The notes beneath the pieces were generated by a model, which had not been told where the DNA came from, made no database searches, and saw only the letters and a list, made by a program, of their open reading frames with translations. Position numbers and translations under genes: made by a program. A stretch of DNA of 64,000 nucleotides, from positions 62,001 to 126,000 of the forward strand of contig JBMOMN010000005.1 in NCBI GenBank assembly GCA_049324115.1. Reading direction: 5' to 3'. This document shows positions 1 to 7,900 of the stretch, piece after piece (positions within the stretch are counted from its first letter, which is position 1; every line of letters begins with the position of its first letter). The stretch is from UBA5796 sp040752455 (GTDB lineage Bacteria; Chloroflexota; Anaerolineae; Anaerolineales; Villigracilaceae).

Positions 1-493
1 CGTGTTGCAGGATTTCGATCTTCCTGTCGCCGAGTTCTTCTTTCAGGATGGCGTCCACTTCGCCGGTGACTTTGCCCATCAAGTGGGATGCGTCGCGCAG
101 CTCGAACTTGCCCTCGTTGATGAAGAGGTATAGCGGGCTGGAAGCTTTTCCCTTGATCACGATCCCGTCGAACCCGGCAAATTTGAGTTCCGCCGGGAAG
201 AAGCCGCCGCCCTGGGCATCCCCGATCCCGCCGCTGAGCGGGGACCTGGCATTGGCGTTGATCCGGCTCTGGCCGGAGATGGCCGCCCCGGTGGTCACGC
301 CCGCGAACAGGGTCAGGACGTTGTCCGGGCCGAGCGGGTCGGCTCCCTGGGGCATTTCGCGCAGGATGTAATACATCCCCATCGCAGAACCGCCCATGTA
401 TTTGCGGTAGAAGGCTTCGGGCGGATTTTCGACTTCCAGTTTGCCGTTGGTCAGGTCAACGTGCAGGATGTTTCCGTTATATCCGTAGGGCAT
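1..493 (-). CDS. Aldehyde:ferredoxin oxidoreductase family protein, N-terminal part (runs off the window)
   Basis: Only the first 164 codons are inside the window; the gene continues past base 1. The protein starts MPYGYNGNILHVDLTNG and continues with GGSAMGMYY, FAGVTTGAAISGQSR and SPLSGGIGDAQGGG. This is the typical start of the AOR N-terminal domain, which binds the tungsten or molybdenum bis-pterin cofactor. The family oxidises aldehydes to acids with ferredoxin; the 4Fe-4S cysteines lie in the missing part. The ATG at 493 is preceded by a good GAGAGGAG ribosome site. The substrate cannot be told from this piece. The family call is secure. Confidence 0.85.
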   Translation of the reverse strand, partial: MPYGYNGNILHVDLTNGKLEVENPPEAFYRKYMGGSAMGMYYILREMPQGADPLGPDNVLTLFAGVTTGAAISGQSRINANARSPLSGGIGDAQGGGFFPAELKFAGFDGIVIKGKASSPLYLFINEGKFELRDASHLMGKVTGEVDAILKEELGDRKIEILQH

Positions 494-602
494 GGATAGG
501 CTCCTCTCTTTAGGTGACAATTTTCCCAATTATACGGAGATTCGGCAGTCTTAGCAATTCTTGATTGCCGAAAACGACAAAAGTTAAGCGGATAACGTCA
601 AA

Positions 603-1865
603 TTAAGTAACCAGGTCGCGGATGTCGGGATTGACCAGGTGGATGGTCCCAACTCCCAGCAGGCAGACGCAACCGGCAACTATGGCCGCAATCGGCACAC
701 TCCAGTTTTGCGCCATCCAGCCGATGAACAGGCTGCCGAAGGGGGCCACACCTTGCAGCGCCCACAGGTAGGTGCTGAAGACCCGCCCGCGCAGTTCGTC
801 CGGCACCTGGACCTGGATCAGCGTGTTCATCATCGCCAGTTGCGAAACCATGCCCCAGCCCATGAACAGGATGACGGCCATCGCCAGCGCCGGTAGCCGG
901 ACCAGTCCCATCGAGATCATGCCGGATATGAAGGTGAACTGGCCGATGGTCATCAACAGTCCCTTCCGGCGCAAGTGGCTGAACGAGGCCGCGTACAGGG
1001 CCGCCACCAGCGCGCCGATGCCCATGAAAGTGTACAGGCTGCTGTTGCGGGCCGCCACCGCCGCCGACGTATCGCCGGCTTGCCTGAGGACTTCACTGGC
1101 AAAAACCGGGATCTGCTGCATGAGCGGGAAGCCGAAGAACCCGACCAGGGTGGCCATCAGGATGATCAACCCGACCGAGCGGGTTTGCAGGATGTATCGC
1201 TGGCCTTCGCGCAGTTCGGCCACCCAGGGCGCTTTCAGCTTTTTGACCTCGGCCTTGAAGCGCGGCCGGACGGTCATCAGCCCGATGATGATGACCAGGT
1301 AGCTGGTCCCGTTGGCTAAAAATGCCCAGCCTTCACCCTGTTCGCCGATGAGCAGCAGGAACGGGGCGACCATCATCGGTCCCAGGACGCGGGTGGCATT
1401 GAAGATGGTCGTTTGCAGGGCGATGGCGTTCGGCAGGGCCTCGCGCCCGACCAGTTCGATCAGCATGGCCTGGCGGGCGGTGATCTCAAGCGAGGTGGCG
1501 ACTCCCAGCACCAGGGCCAGGACGATGATATGCCAGATTTGCACCACGCCGGTCAGGGTCAGGAAGGCCAGGGTGAACGCCTGCAACATCATCAGGGATT
1601 GCATGGCGATGACGGTCTTGCGCTTGTCCAGGTGTTCGATCAGCACCCCGCCGGGGATGGCCAGCAGCAGCGTGGGTAACGTCGCAGCAAAGCCGATCAG
1701 TCCCAGGTCGAAGGGACGCCCGGAGATGCGGTAGGCCAGCAGCGGCTGGGTCGTGTTCTGCATCCACGAGCCGATCAGCGAGACGAATTGTCCGATCCAG
1801 AAGATGCGGAATTCCCGCGAAGCCAGCGCGGGGAAACGGAGTTGGATGGTTGTAGAGAGGGACAT
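603..1865 (-). CDS. MFS transporter (MFS_3 / EntS-like exporter)
   Basis: A 420-residue inner-membrane protein with about 12 hydrophobic segments. It starts with the conserved FRIFWIGQFVSLIGSWMQ stretch typical of the MFS_3 (enterobactin exporter-like) group, and has the loop motif GVLIEHLDKRK after TM2. The C-half contains VQVPDELRGRVFS, another signature of this group. Members export small molecules such as drugs or siderophores using the proton gradient; the substrate here is unknown. The gene lies just downstream of the SRAP gene on the same strand, about 40 bp away, so the two could be co-transcribed. Family call is firm, specificity is open. Confidence 0.85.
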   Translation of the reverse strand: MSLSTTIQLRFPALASREFRIFWIGQFVSLIGSWMQNTTQPLLAYRISGRPFDLGLIGFAATLPTLLLAIPGGVLIEHLDKRKTVIAMQSLMMLQAFTLAFLTLTGVVQIWHIIVLALVLGVATSLEITARQAMLIELVGREALPNAIALQTTIFNATRVLGPMMVAPFLLLIGEQGEGWAFLANGTSYLVIIIGLMTVRPRFKAEVKKLKAPWVAELREGQRYILQTRSVGLIILMATLVGFFGFPLMQQIPVFASEVLRQAGDTSAAVAARNSSLYTFMGIGALVAALYAASFSHLRRKGLLMTIGQFTFISGMISMGLVRLPALAMAVILFMGWGMVSQLAMMNTLIQVQVPDELRGRVFSTYLWALQGVAPFGSLFIGWMAQNWSVPIAAIVAGCVCLLGVGTIHLVNPDIRDLVT

Positions 1866-1903
1866 GAGGATTTCCCCGCTTGTTTTCAGCGAGGCAGGCT
1901 GGG

Positions 1904-2575
1904 TTATTGGATGGGGACCACCAGTTCGGGCCGGTCATTGGCCGGAGAATTGACCAGGGTCGCCACGGGATAGGCGGCCATCTCGTCGGCGGGATAGGGC
2001 CGGAGCAGCGTCCCCATGCTTTCGGGGGTGCGGATGGCCGTATCGAGCCATTCGGCGTAGGCGGCGGGCGGCAGGATGACCGGCATCCGGTTGTGGAGCG
2101 TAGCCATCAGCTCGTTGGGTTCGGTGGTGATGATCGTGCAGGAGCGCACTTGCGAGCCGCCCGGCGAATTCCACTCTTCCCACAGCCCGGCGAAGGCGAA
2201 GGGCTGGCGCGATTTCAAATGGATGAAATACGGGATTTTGGCTTTCTGCCCCGGCACGGCTTTCCACTCGTAGAAGCCGTCGGCAGGGATCAGGCAGCGG
2301 CGGTATTTGTAGGCCGCCCTGAACGACGGCTTTTCGCCGAGCGTCTCGCCCCGAGCGTTGATCATACGGTTTCCGATAGCCGAATCCTTCGACCAGGCGG
2401 GGATCAGCCCCCAGAGAAAGAAATCGGCGCGGTTTTGCCCGTCGTTGGGGATGGCCAGTATCGGCTGGGTCGGGGCGATGTTGAAACGCGGCGCGAATTG
2501 CATCGGGAAAGTGTAACTGGCAAAATTGTCCTGCAAGTCGGCAGGGTCAACCGTTAAAGTAAATCGTCCACACAT
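1904..2575 (-). CDS. yedK: SOS response-associated peptidase (SRAP / YedK family)
   Basis: A 223-residue SRAP domain protein, related to human HMCES and E. coli YedK, which cross-links to abasic sites in single-stranded DNA. The catalytic cysteine must be residue 2 after Met removal. Two ATGs lie in tandem and only the second one (2575) gives MCGRFTL, so I chose that start although the first ATG has a slightly better distance to the GAGG. Other family features are visible: NARGET, CLIPADGFYEWK with the active-site Glu, and the HNRMPV histidine motif. Length is normal. Role: protection of abasic sites during replication or repair. Confidence 0.92.
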   Translation of the reverse strand: MCGRFTLTVDPADLQDNFASYTFPMQFAPRFNIAPTQPILAIPNDGQNRADFFLWGLIPAWSKDSAIGNRMINARGETLGEKPSFRAAYKYRRCLIPADGFYEWKAVPGQKAKIPYFIHLKSRQPFAFAGLWEEWNSPGGSQVRSCTIITTEPNELMATLHNRMPVILPPAAYAEWLDTAIRTPESMGTLLRPYPADEMAAYPVATLVNSPANDRPELVVPIQ

Positions 2576-2617
2576 CATAAACCTCGATTCTGAGAGTGAG
2601 TGAAACAGCGATTCAAT

Positions 2618-2678
2618 GATTCAGCGAATCAGCGAGTCAACGATTCCCTGAATCGCTGACTCGTTGACTCGCTGAATC
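2618..2678. repeat. Imperfect palindrome built from CAGCGAGTCAACGA-like units
   Basis: Two arms, 2619-2646 and 2651-2678, are near reverse complements built from short GATTCAGCGA / GAGTCAACGA units. The palindrome overlaps the 3' end of selB, so the last codons of selB and its stop codon are made of repeat sequence. It could act as a terminator-like hairpin between selB and the SRAP gene but has no clear T-tract. Confidence 0.6.
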
Positions 2679-4562
2679 TTTGAGTCTCCTGAAATCCCCG
2701 TCCCGCACGGTCACGCCGGTTGCGTCCAGGTGTTCCAGCAGGCCCAGGATGTACTTGCGGCTGGAATTGAATATATCCCGCGCTTCGGCCACCGTGATCT
2801 GCCCGGTCTTTTCGATATGCCCGCGCACCATCGCCACCATCCGCTCGTAATCCTCCCGGCGGAAGACCACCTCCTGCCCGACCATCACCAATTGTCCCAG
2901 CTCGACCAGGGCATCGAAGACTTCATCCCCGACCGCGGCCTGGGATTCCTTGACCGAGGGCGGACCGAACGGGTTGGCCGCGAACTGCCGCATCAGGGCC
3001 TGGACTTTGGCCTGCTGCGCGTTATCGAAACGGACCTCGTGCGAGGGGAGGGCGACGAAGGCAGTGGAGTCTTTGAGTATGTTGCGGGCTGATTGGTGCG
3101 TGAGGAGGGCGTTGAAGAGGCGCGGTGTGAGCTTTAGCTTGCTCTTGAGTTCTTCGCGGGGGATGCCGCGCCGCAGGGGATAATTCTTGTGATAGGCTTC
3201 GACCAACTGCACGGTTTTGTCACTCAATGCGCTCAACTGCGGGCCGGTGATGACCAGGCTGCCCACCGTCCATGGTCCACCGTCCAGGTTCACCAGCCTG
3301 CCGGCCTCGATCAGTTCCTCCGCCGCGGCCTGGGCGGTCCCGGCCTCCAGCCGCGAACGGGCGATGACCTCCTTGAGCGGGGCGGCGTTGAGGGCCAGGG
3401 CGGCCTCGAACAGCACGTCTGCCGGGGAACCTTGCGCCAGCGACTCCAGCGATTGGACCACCTTCCCGTCGAAGCGTTTGTGACGGCCTTTCGGCTGGTG
3501 GTCCACGATCACGCCGCCGCCGAGGGTCTCGCCGGGCGAGGGACGCCGCAGGATGTAGCGGTCGCCGCGCACCGCTACGACCGGGTCGCGCAGTTCGAGC
3601 TGGACCCAGCCCTCCTGTCCCGGATCGAGCGTCTCGACGCCGAGCAGTCGCAGGGTCGCCATCGTCTCGCTCGCCCCGACGAAGAATTTGACTTCGCTGG
3701 CGTGCCTGAGCGGCGCGGAAACATCTTTCAGCAGGCGCAGGCGGGCGTCCAGGCGGCGGGTGGGCTGGTACTGGCCGGGACGGGTCAGCACCTCGCCGCG
3801 CCGCACGTCTTCCGCCGCCACACTGGAGACGTTGACCGCAGTCCGCGAGCCGGGGACTGCGGTCTCTTCTTTCTTTTTGTGGGTTTGCAGGCCGCGCACC
3901 CGTCCCTTTTTGCCGGAGGGCAGGACGACCACTTCGTCGCCGAGCGCGAGATGACCGTCGCTGAGGGTGCCGGTCACGACCGTGCCGAAGCCGCTCATGC
4001 TGAAGACCCGGTCAATCGGCAGGCGCGGGCGGCCCAGGTCGGGGCGGGCGGGTTTCTGTTGAAGAAGAGATTGGAGATTGGTAACGAGTAAGTCGAGACC
4101 GGTTTTGTTGCGGGCCGAGACGCGCACGATCGGGGCGTCTTGCAGCACGGTCCCGGCCACAGCGGCGCGGACGTCAGTTTCGACGAGGTCCAGCCAGTCG
4201 GGGTCGGGGGCGAGATCGGTCTTGGTCAGGACGATGATCCCGGCCGGGATCTGGAGCAGGTCCAGGATGGCGAGGTGTTCCTTCGTCTGCGGCATGACCC
4301 CCTCGTCTGCGGCGACGACCAGCAGGGCGGCGTCTATCCCGCCGATGCCGGAGAGCATGTTTTCGATGAAATCGCGGTGGCCGGGCACGTCCACGATGCC
4401 GACTTCCTCGCCGCCGGGCAGGGTGAGCCAGCCGAAGCCGAGTTCGATGGTCATTTCCCGCGCCTGTTCTTCCTTCAGGCGGTCGGGATGGGTTCCGGTG
4501 AGGGCGGCGATCAGGGTGGATTTGCCGTGGTCAACGTGACCGGCGGTGCCGATGACGCGCAT
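2637..4562 (-). CDS. selB: Selenocysteine-specific translation elongation factor SelB
   Basis: A 641-residue GTPase that delivers Sec-tRNA to UGA codons marked by a SECIS hairpin. The G1 motif GHVDHGKST lies at residues 8-16, G3 is DVPGHRDF near residue 58 and G4 is TKTD. EF-Tu-like domains 2 and 3 follow. The C-terminal half carries the winged-helix repeats that bind the SECIS RNA, including the LPSHEVRF region and the EARDIFNSSRKYILGLLEHLD region typical of SelB. I start at the ATG at 4562, directly before RVIGTAGH; an upstream GTG would add six odd residues. The final residues (SASQRVSDSGNR) are encoded by a palindromic repeat. selA, selD and tRNA-Sec are not in the window. It shows that the host can decode UGA as Sec. 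Confidence 0.93.
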   Translation of the reverse strand: MRVIGTAGHVDHGKSTLIAALTGTHPDRLKEEQAREMTIELGFGWLTLPGGEEVGIVDVPGHRDFIENMLSGIGGIDAALLVVAADEGVMPQTKEHLAILDLLQIPAGIIVLTKTDLAPDPDWLDLVETDVRAAVAGTVLQDAPIVRVSARNKTGLDLLVTNLQSLLQQKPARPDLGRPRLPIDRVFSMSGFGTVVTGTLSDGHLALGDEVVVLPSGKKGRVRGLQTHKKKEETAVPGSRTAVNVSSVAAEDVRRGEVLTRPGQYQPTRRLDARLRLLKDVSAPLRHASEVKFFVGASETMATLRLLGVETLDPGQEGWVQLELRDPVVAVRGDRYILRRPSPGETLGGGVIVDHQPKGRHKRFDGKVVQSLESLAQGSPADVLFEAALALNAAPLKEVIARSRLEAGTAQAAAEELIEAGRLVNLDGGPWTVGSLVITGPQLSALSDKTVQLVEAYHKNYPLRRGIPREELKSKLKLTPRLFNALLTHQSARNILKDSTAFVALPSHEVRFDNAQQAKVQALMRQFAANPFGPPSVKESQAAVGDEVFDALVELGQLVMVGQEVVFRREDYERMVAMVRGHIEKTGQITVAEARDIFNSSRKYILGLLEHLDATGVTVRDGDFRRLKDSASQRVSDSGNR

Positions 4563-4573
4563 AGAATTTCCCA

Positions 4574-4621
4574 CCCTCACCCCAACCCCTCTCTCTAAGG
4601 GAGAGGGGCAAGGGGTGAGGG
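4574..4621. repeat. Palindromic repeat, CCCTCACCCC...GGGGTGAGGG type (copy 1)
   Basis: A 48-bp near-perfect hairpin: CCCTCACCCC, then CCTCTCT-AAGG-GAGAGG, then GGGGTGAGGG. It sits between the coiled-coil gene and selB. A 51-bp relative lies inside the P-type ATPase gene at 50202-50252. This type of element is common between genes in many environmental bacteria. Confidence 0.85.
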
Positions 4622-4622
4622 A

Positions 4623-5813
4623 CTATTTCACTGGTTTCCGGCTGCGGCCCATGATGCGCTCGTAGCCGGTGAGCCACTCGTGCGCCCAGTTCATCAACTC
4701 TTGCAATTGAGCCTCGGTGACCTCGGTGGTTTGCTGGAACTGGTCCTGCTGGGTCTGGATCAGGTCGCGCAGGTCGGTGATCTGCTCGCCGAGTTTCTTG
4801 AGGGTCTCGCGGATGTCGCGGGTGTGTTCGTCTGCCGAGAGGCTGTAACTGGTCCAGCGTTTCTGGTCGTCGGCCTTGAAAGTGACCCACTCCTGGCGCA
4901 TCCGGTCTTCGGCCAGGCGCTGGATCTCGGTGATCTCGTTGATGCGCCGCTCGATGCGCTGGTTGAGTTCTTCGTGGGTCTCCTGGGCGCGCTTGACGGC
5001 CCGGTGGGTGCTGTCGAGAGCCTGGAGTTGGGAGTCCAGGTTGGCGGTCTGTTTGATGAAATCGCTGTAACGCGTGCTCCATTCCTTGAAGGCTTTTTCG
5101 CGTTCCAGGTGGGCGCGGTTCTGGGCCTCGATGAAGGTGAGTTGGGCCTGTCGGCGTTCGCTTTCGGAGGCCATCAGTTCGGTGATGCGGGCGTCGAGCT
5201 GGCGCAGGGTGTCGGCGGTCAGGTCGGTTTTCTCGCGGTGATCGTCTATCCGCTTGCGGACCGCGGCGATCTCGCCTTGCAGGTCGGCCACGCGCTTGAC
5301 ATCCAGGCGGCGGTTCTCGTCGAGGACGCGCTGGGCGCGCTTGATGTCGTCAATGGGTTCGGTTTTCTCGGTGATGCGGCGTCCCAGTTCGGCGATCTCG
5401 CGGCTCAGGCGGATGTCTTCCTCGGCCCTGGCCTGGATGCCCTTGCGCAGTTCGCCGAATTGTTCGAGCGACTGGCGCAGCTCGGTAATGGCGGCGGTGA
5501 CCGGTTCGAGGTCTTCGCGGTGCTGTTTGACGCGCTCCCGGTCGCGGCGCTGGGTGCGTTTTTCGGAATCGTCGAACAGTTTGGAGACTTCGGTGCGGTA
5601 GTTGGCTAAATTCTCGTCGAACTGGTTGATGCGCGCCGTGGTGCTGGAAAGGTCTGAAATGCGTTTTTCGACATCCTTGATCTGCTTCCCCAGCCGGTCA
5701 ATGGTGCCTTCGTAATTGACCATGCGCTCTTCGAGGGTGGCGATGAGGGTCTTGTCTTTCCGGCGTTCCCCTTCCAGCCATTCCAGGCGTTTCACGAGTT
5801 GTTCAAAGTCCAT
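4623..5813 (-). CDS. Long coiled-coil protein of unknown function
   Basis: A 396-residue soluble protein, almost entirely heptad-like and rich in Glu, Arg, Gln and Leu (for example LEWLEGERRKDKTLIATLEE at the start). It has no signal peptide, no membrane segment and no Walker motifs, so it is not a full SMC or Rad50 protein. It ends with a non-coil segment rich in Trp and Lys. A TATAAT box on the minus strand lies at 5873-5878, about 60 bp before the ATG, with no clear -35. The next gene on the same strand is selB, separated by the palindromic repeat. I do not recognise a family; a structural or scaffold role is only a guess. Confidence 0.75.
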   Translation of the reverse strand: MDFEQLVKRLEWLEGERRKDKTLIATLEERMVNYEGTIDRLGKQIKDVEKRISDLSSTTARINQFDENLANYRTEVSKLFDDSEKRTQRRDRERVKQHREDLEPVTAAITELRQSLEQFGELRKGIQARAEEDIRLSREIAELGRRITEKTEPIDDIKRAQRVLDENRRLDVKRVADLQGEIAAVRKRIDDHREKTDLTADTLRQLDARITELMASESERRQAQLTFIEAQNRAHLEREKAFKEWSTRYSDFIKQTANLDSQLQALDSTHRAVKRAQETHEELNQRIERRINEITEIQRLAEDRMRQEWVTFKADDQKRWTSYSLSADEHTRDIRETLKKLGEQITDLRDLIQTQQDQFQQTTEVTEAQLQELMNWAHEWLTGYERIMGRSRKPVK

Positions 5814-5909
5814 CAGGGTAATCTCCGGGAAATTTTCGTTTGTTTTGCAGTTCGCACTGTCCAGGTGCGGTGATTATAGCACGGTGAGAGCCGCTGCCTT
5901 TATTCGCCT

Positions 5910-7307
5910 TCAGCGGCCCAAAAACTCGAAGACCAGCGGCAGGCGGGCCAGGAGCGGCTGGAGGGTCTGCGGGAAAAGCCCGAAGATGAGCATTCCCAGC
6001 AGGCCGAAGCCGATCAGGATGCGCTGGAGCCAGGTGTCTTGCCAGCGCCAGGGGGTGTTTTCGGGAGCCATGGAGAGTACTGCCAGGGTGCGGACCAGCC
6101 CGATCAACGCGCCGGCGATCCCCAGGGCGTACCACCCGGCGGATGCGGCGGACTGGCGCGCCAGCGCTTCCCACAGGGCCAGGCGGGGCGGGAACCCGGC
6201 CAGGAGCGGCAATCCGATCAGGGACAGGTGCGACAGCGCCACCCCGACCGCCGCGCTGGGGAACGAGCGGATCATCCCCTGGACGGCGCTGAAGCGCAGC
6301 GAACCGGCCTCGGACTTGAGCCGGCTCAGCGACAAGGACCAGATCGTCATCCCGAGGCCGCGCGGCACGATCAGGAGCGCAAAAATGGTCACGCCCAGGG
6401 CCGGGTACTGGCCGATCGCCAGGAGGGCGAGTCCGGTCTCGATAACGGTTCCGTACCCCATCATCCGGCCCAGGTCTCGCTGGAAGGCCGCCCACAGCCC
6501 GCCGGAGACGACCATCAGCAGCCCGGCGGAGGTCAAAATCCCAGGCAGGTTGGGGTTGGCGCGCAGCCAGGCGAAGCGGTCTATAAATCCCATCAGGAAG
6601 AGCAGGGTGACGGTGGGGAAGAAGAAAAGGACGAAGGCCGCCGCGTAGGGGTGGGATTCTTCCGAGATTTGCGGGACCCAGGCATAGAGCGGGAAGATCG
6701 CCAGCAGGAAGGCGAAACCCAGCCCGAGCAGCGTCCCGGCCTGGATGACCAGGTTGAGGTCGCCGGGGCTGGCCTCCACGCCCGCCAGCATCCACCCGGA
6801 GAAAAGGATGAAGGGCATGGCCAGGGTCTGGTGGATCAGGAAACGCAGCACCCCGCGCTGGGGCGGGCTGTCGAACGGGGCCAGGAGCGGCACGCACAAC
6901 AGCAGGGCGATCTCGATCAGGAGGGCTGCGTAGAGGAATGGCTCGACAGCCAGGGAGGCGACCAGCAGGGCGACGATAGCCATCCCCAGGGAGACGATCG
7001 GACGGCCTTTGGGGGTGGCCAGAGCGCCGAAGAACCACATGGCGGCCAACCCATAAATGAGGGTCAGGATGCCCTGGTTGCCGCTCTCGATGGTCAGGCT
7101 GCGCCCCAGGATGGTGAAGGTGGGCGCGACTTTGAAGGCATAAGAGCCGATGGTGATGACCGTGTCGAGGGGCAGGAACCAGGCCAGCCCGGCCAGGACC
7201 AGGGCTGCGGCCGCGCCCAGGATCGCCACGAGCCGGTTGCGGCGGATGAGCAGCAGGAACCCCGCCAGGCCGAGGGGCAAGCCGATCCAGATCAGCGGGG
7301 CGCTCAT
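5910..7307 (-). CDS. Proton-conducting membrane subunit, NuoN/MrpD-like
   Basis: A 465-residue protein with about 14 hydrophobic segments belonging to the proton-conducting antiporter-like family (complex I subunits L/M/N and Mrp). Visible family features are a Glu in an early helix (LLIEIALL), the LAIFPLYAWVPQISEESHPYAA segment equivalent to the LPLHxWLPDAH signature, and QRDLGRMMGYGTVIETG equivalent to the QxDxKRxxAYSS segment. The signature is looser than in true complex I. Its start overlaps the end of the upstream gene (ATGA type), so it belongs to one operon with the next two entries. Confidence 0.8.
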   Translation of the reverse strand: MSAPLIWIGLPLGLAGFLLLIRRNRLVAILGAAAALVLAGLAWFLPLDTVITIGSYAFKVAPTFTILGRSLTIESGNQGILTLIYGLAAMWFFGALATPKGRPIVSLGMAIVALLVASLAVEPFLYAALLIEIALLLCVPLLAPFDSPPQRGVLRFLIHQTLAMPFILFSGWMLAGVEASPGDLNLVIQAGTLLGLGFAFLLAIFPLYAWVPQISEESHPYAAAFVLFFFPTVTLLFLMGFIDRFAWLRANPNLPGILTSAGLLMVVSGGLWAAFQRDLGRMMGYGTVIETGLALLAIGQYPALGVTIFALLIVPRGLGMTIWSLSLSRLKSEAGSLRFSAVQGMIRSFPSAAVGVALSHLSLIGLPLLAGFPPRLALWEALARQSAASAGWYALGIAGALIGLVRTLAVLSMAPENTPWRWQDTWLQRILIGFGLLGMLIFGLFPQTLQPLLARLPLVFEFLGR

Positions 7308-7900
7308 GCGGAAGTCTCTCCCGTGGTCGGCGTGGACAGCAGGTAGGCGCCCACCATTGCCAGCCCCAGGTTGATGACCGAGAGCATGGCGGCCACCATG
7401 ACCGAATTTTCGACCGCGGCGTACAGGGTCTCGAAACCGGCCAGCACGGTCAGCAGGCCGAGGATGGTGCGGAAGGGGCGGGCGGTCACGCTCAGGTGGA
7501 GCAGGCCCATGCTGAGCAGCAACAAACTGCCGAGGGTCTCGAGTGTGCGCAGGCCGGGCAGCCAGTCTGTGACGGTGGGCACCGAGGCGATCACCACCAG
7601 GATCACCAGGCCGGCGGCCAGCAGCCGGAAGAGGCGTCCCTGCGGCCAGGCGTCTTCGCTGGAGGCGGGCTGGTCGGTCTGGGGCTGGCTCATGCCCAGG
7701 GCGGCCGCGGCGATCCAGCCGGTCACGAGCTTGACCGCGGCCATGGTCATCGGCCAGTGCAGGCTGACCAGCCAGAACATCCCCAGGTATTGCAGGGACA
7801 GGAAGAGCAGGCTGCGCTGCCAGGACTGGCTGACCAGCAGCGCCACGGACGTGACCATGATCAGGCCGACGGAGGCCCAGGAGAGGATTTCAGGGAGCAT
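7304..7900 (-). CDS. Small membrane subunit, C-terminal half NuoK/MrpC-like
   Basis: A 198-residue membrane protein with about six hydrophobic segments. The last three (LETLGSLLLLSMGLLHLS, ILGLLTVLAGFETLYAAVE, MLSVINLGLAMVGAYLL) look like the three helices of a NuoK/MrpC subunit, including a Glu inside the second one. The first 80 residues are another helical block I cannot assign. It overlaps the downstream NuoN-like gene by four bases and abuts the upstream NuoL-like gene, so all three are translated together and probably form one membrane module. The NuoK call is by pattern only. Confidence 0.6.
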   Translation of the reverse strand: MLPEILSWASVGLIMVTSVALLVSQSWQRSLLFLSLQYLGMFWLVSLHWPMTMAAVKLVTGWIAAAALGMSQPQTDQPASSEDAWPQGRLFRLLAAGLVILVVIASVPTVTDWLPGLRTLETLGSLLLLSMGLLHLSVTARPFRTILGLLTVLAGFETLYAAVENSVMVAAMLSVINLGLAMVGAYLLSTPTTGETSA

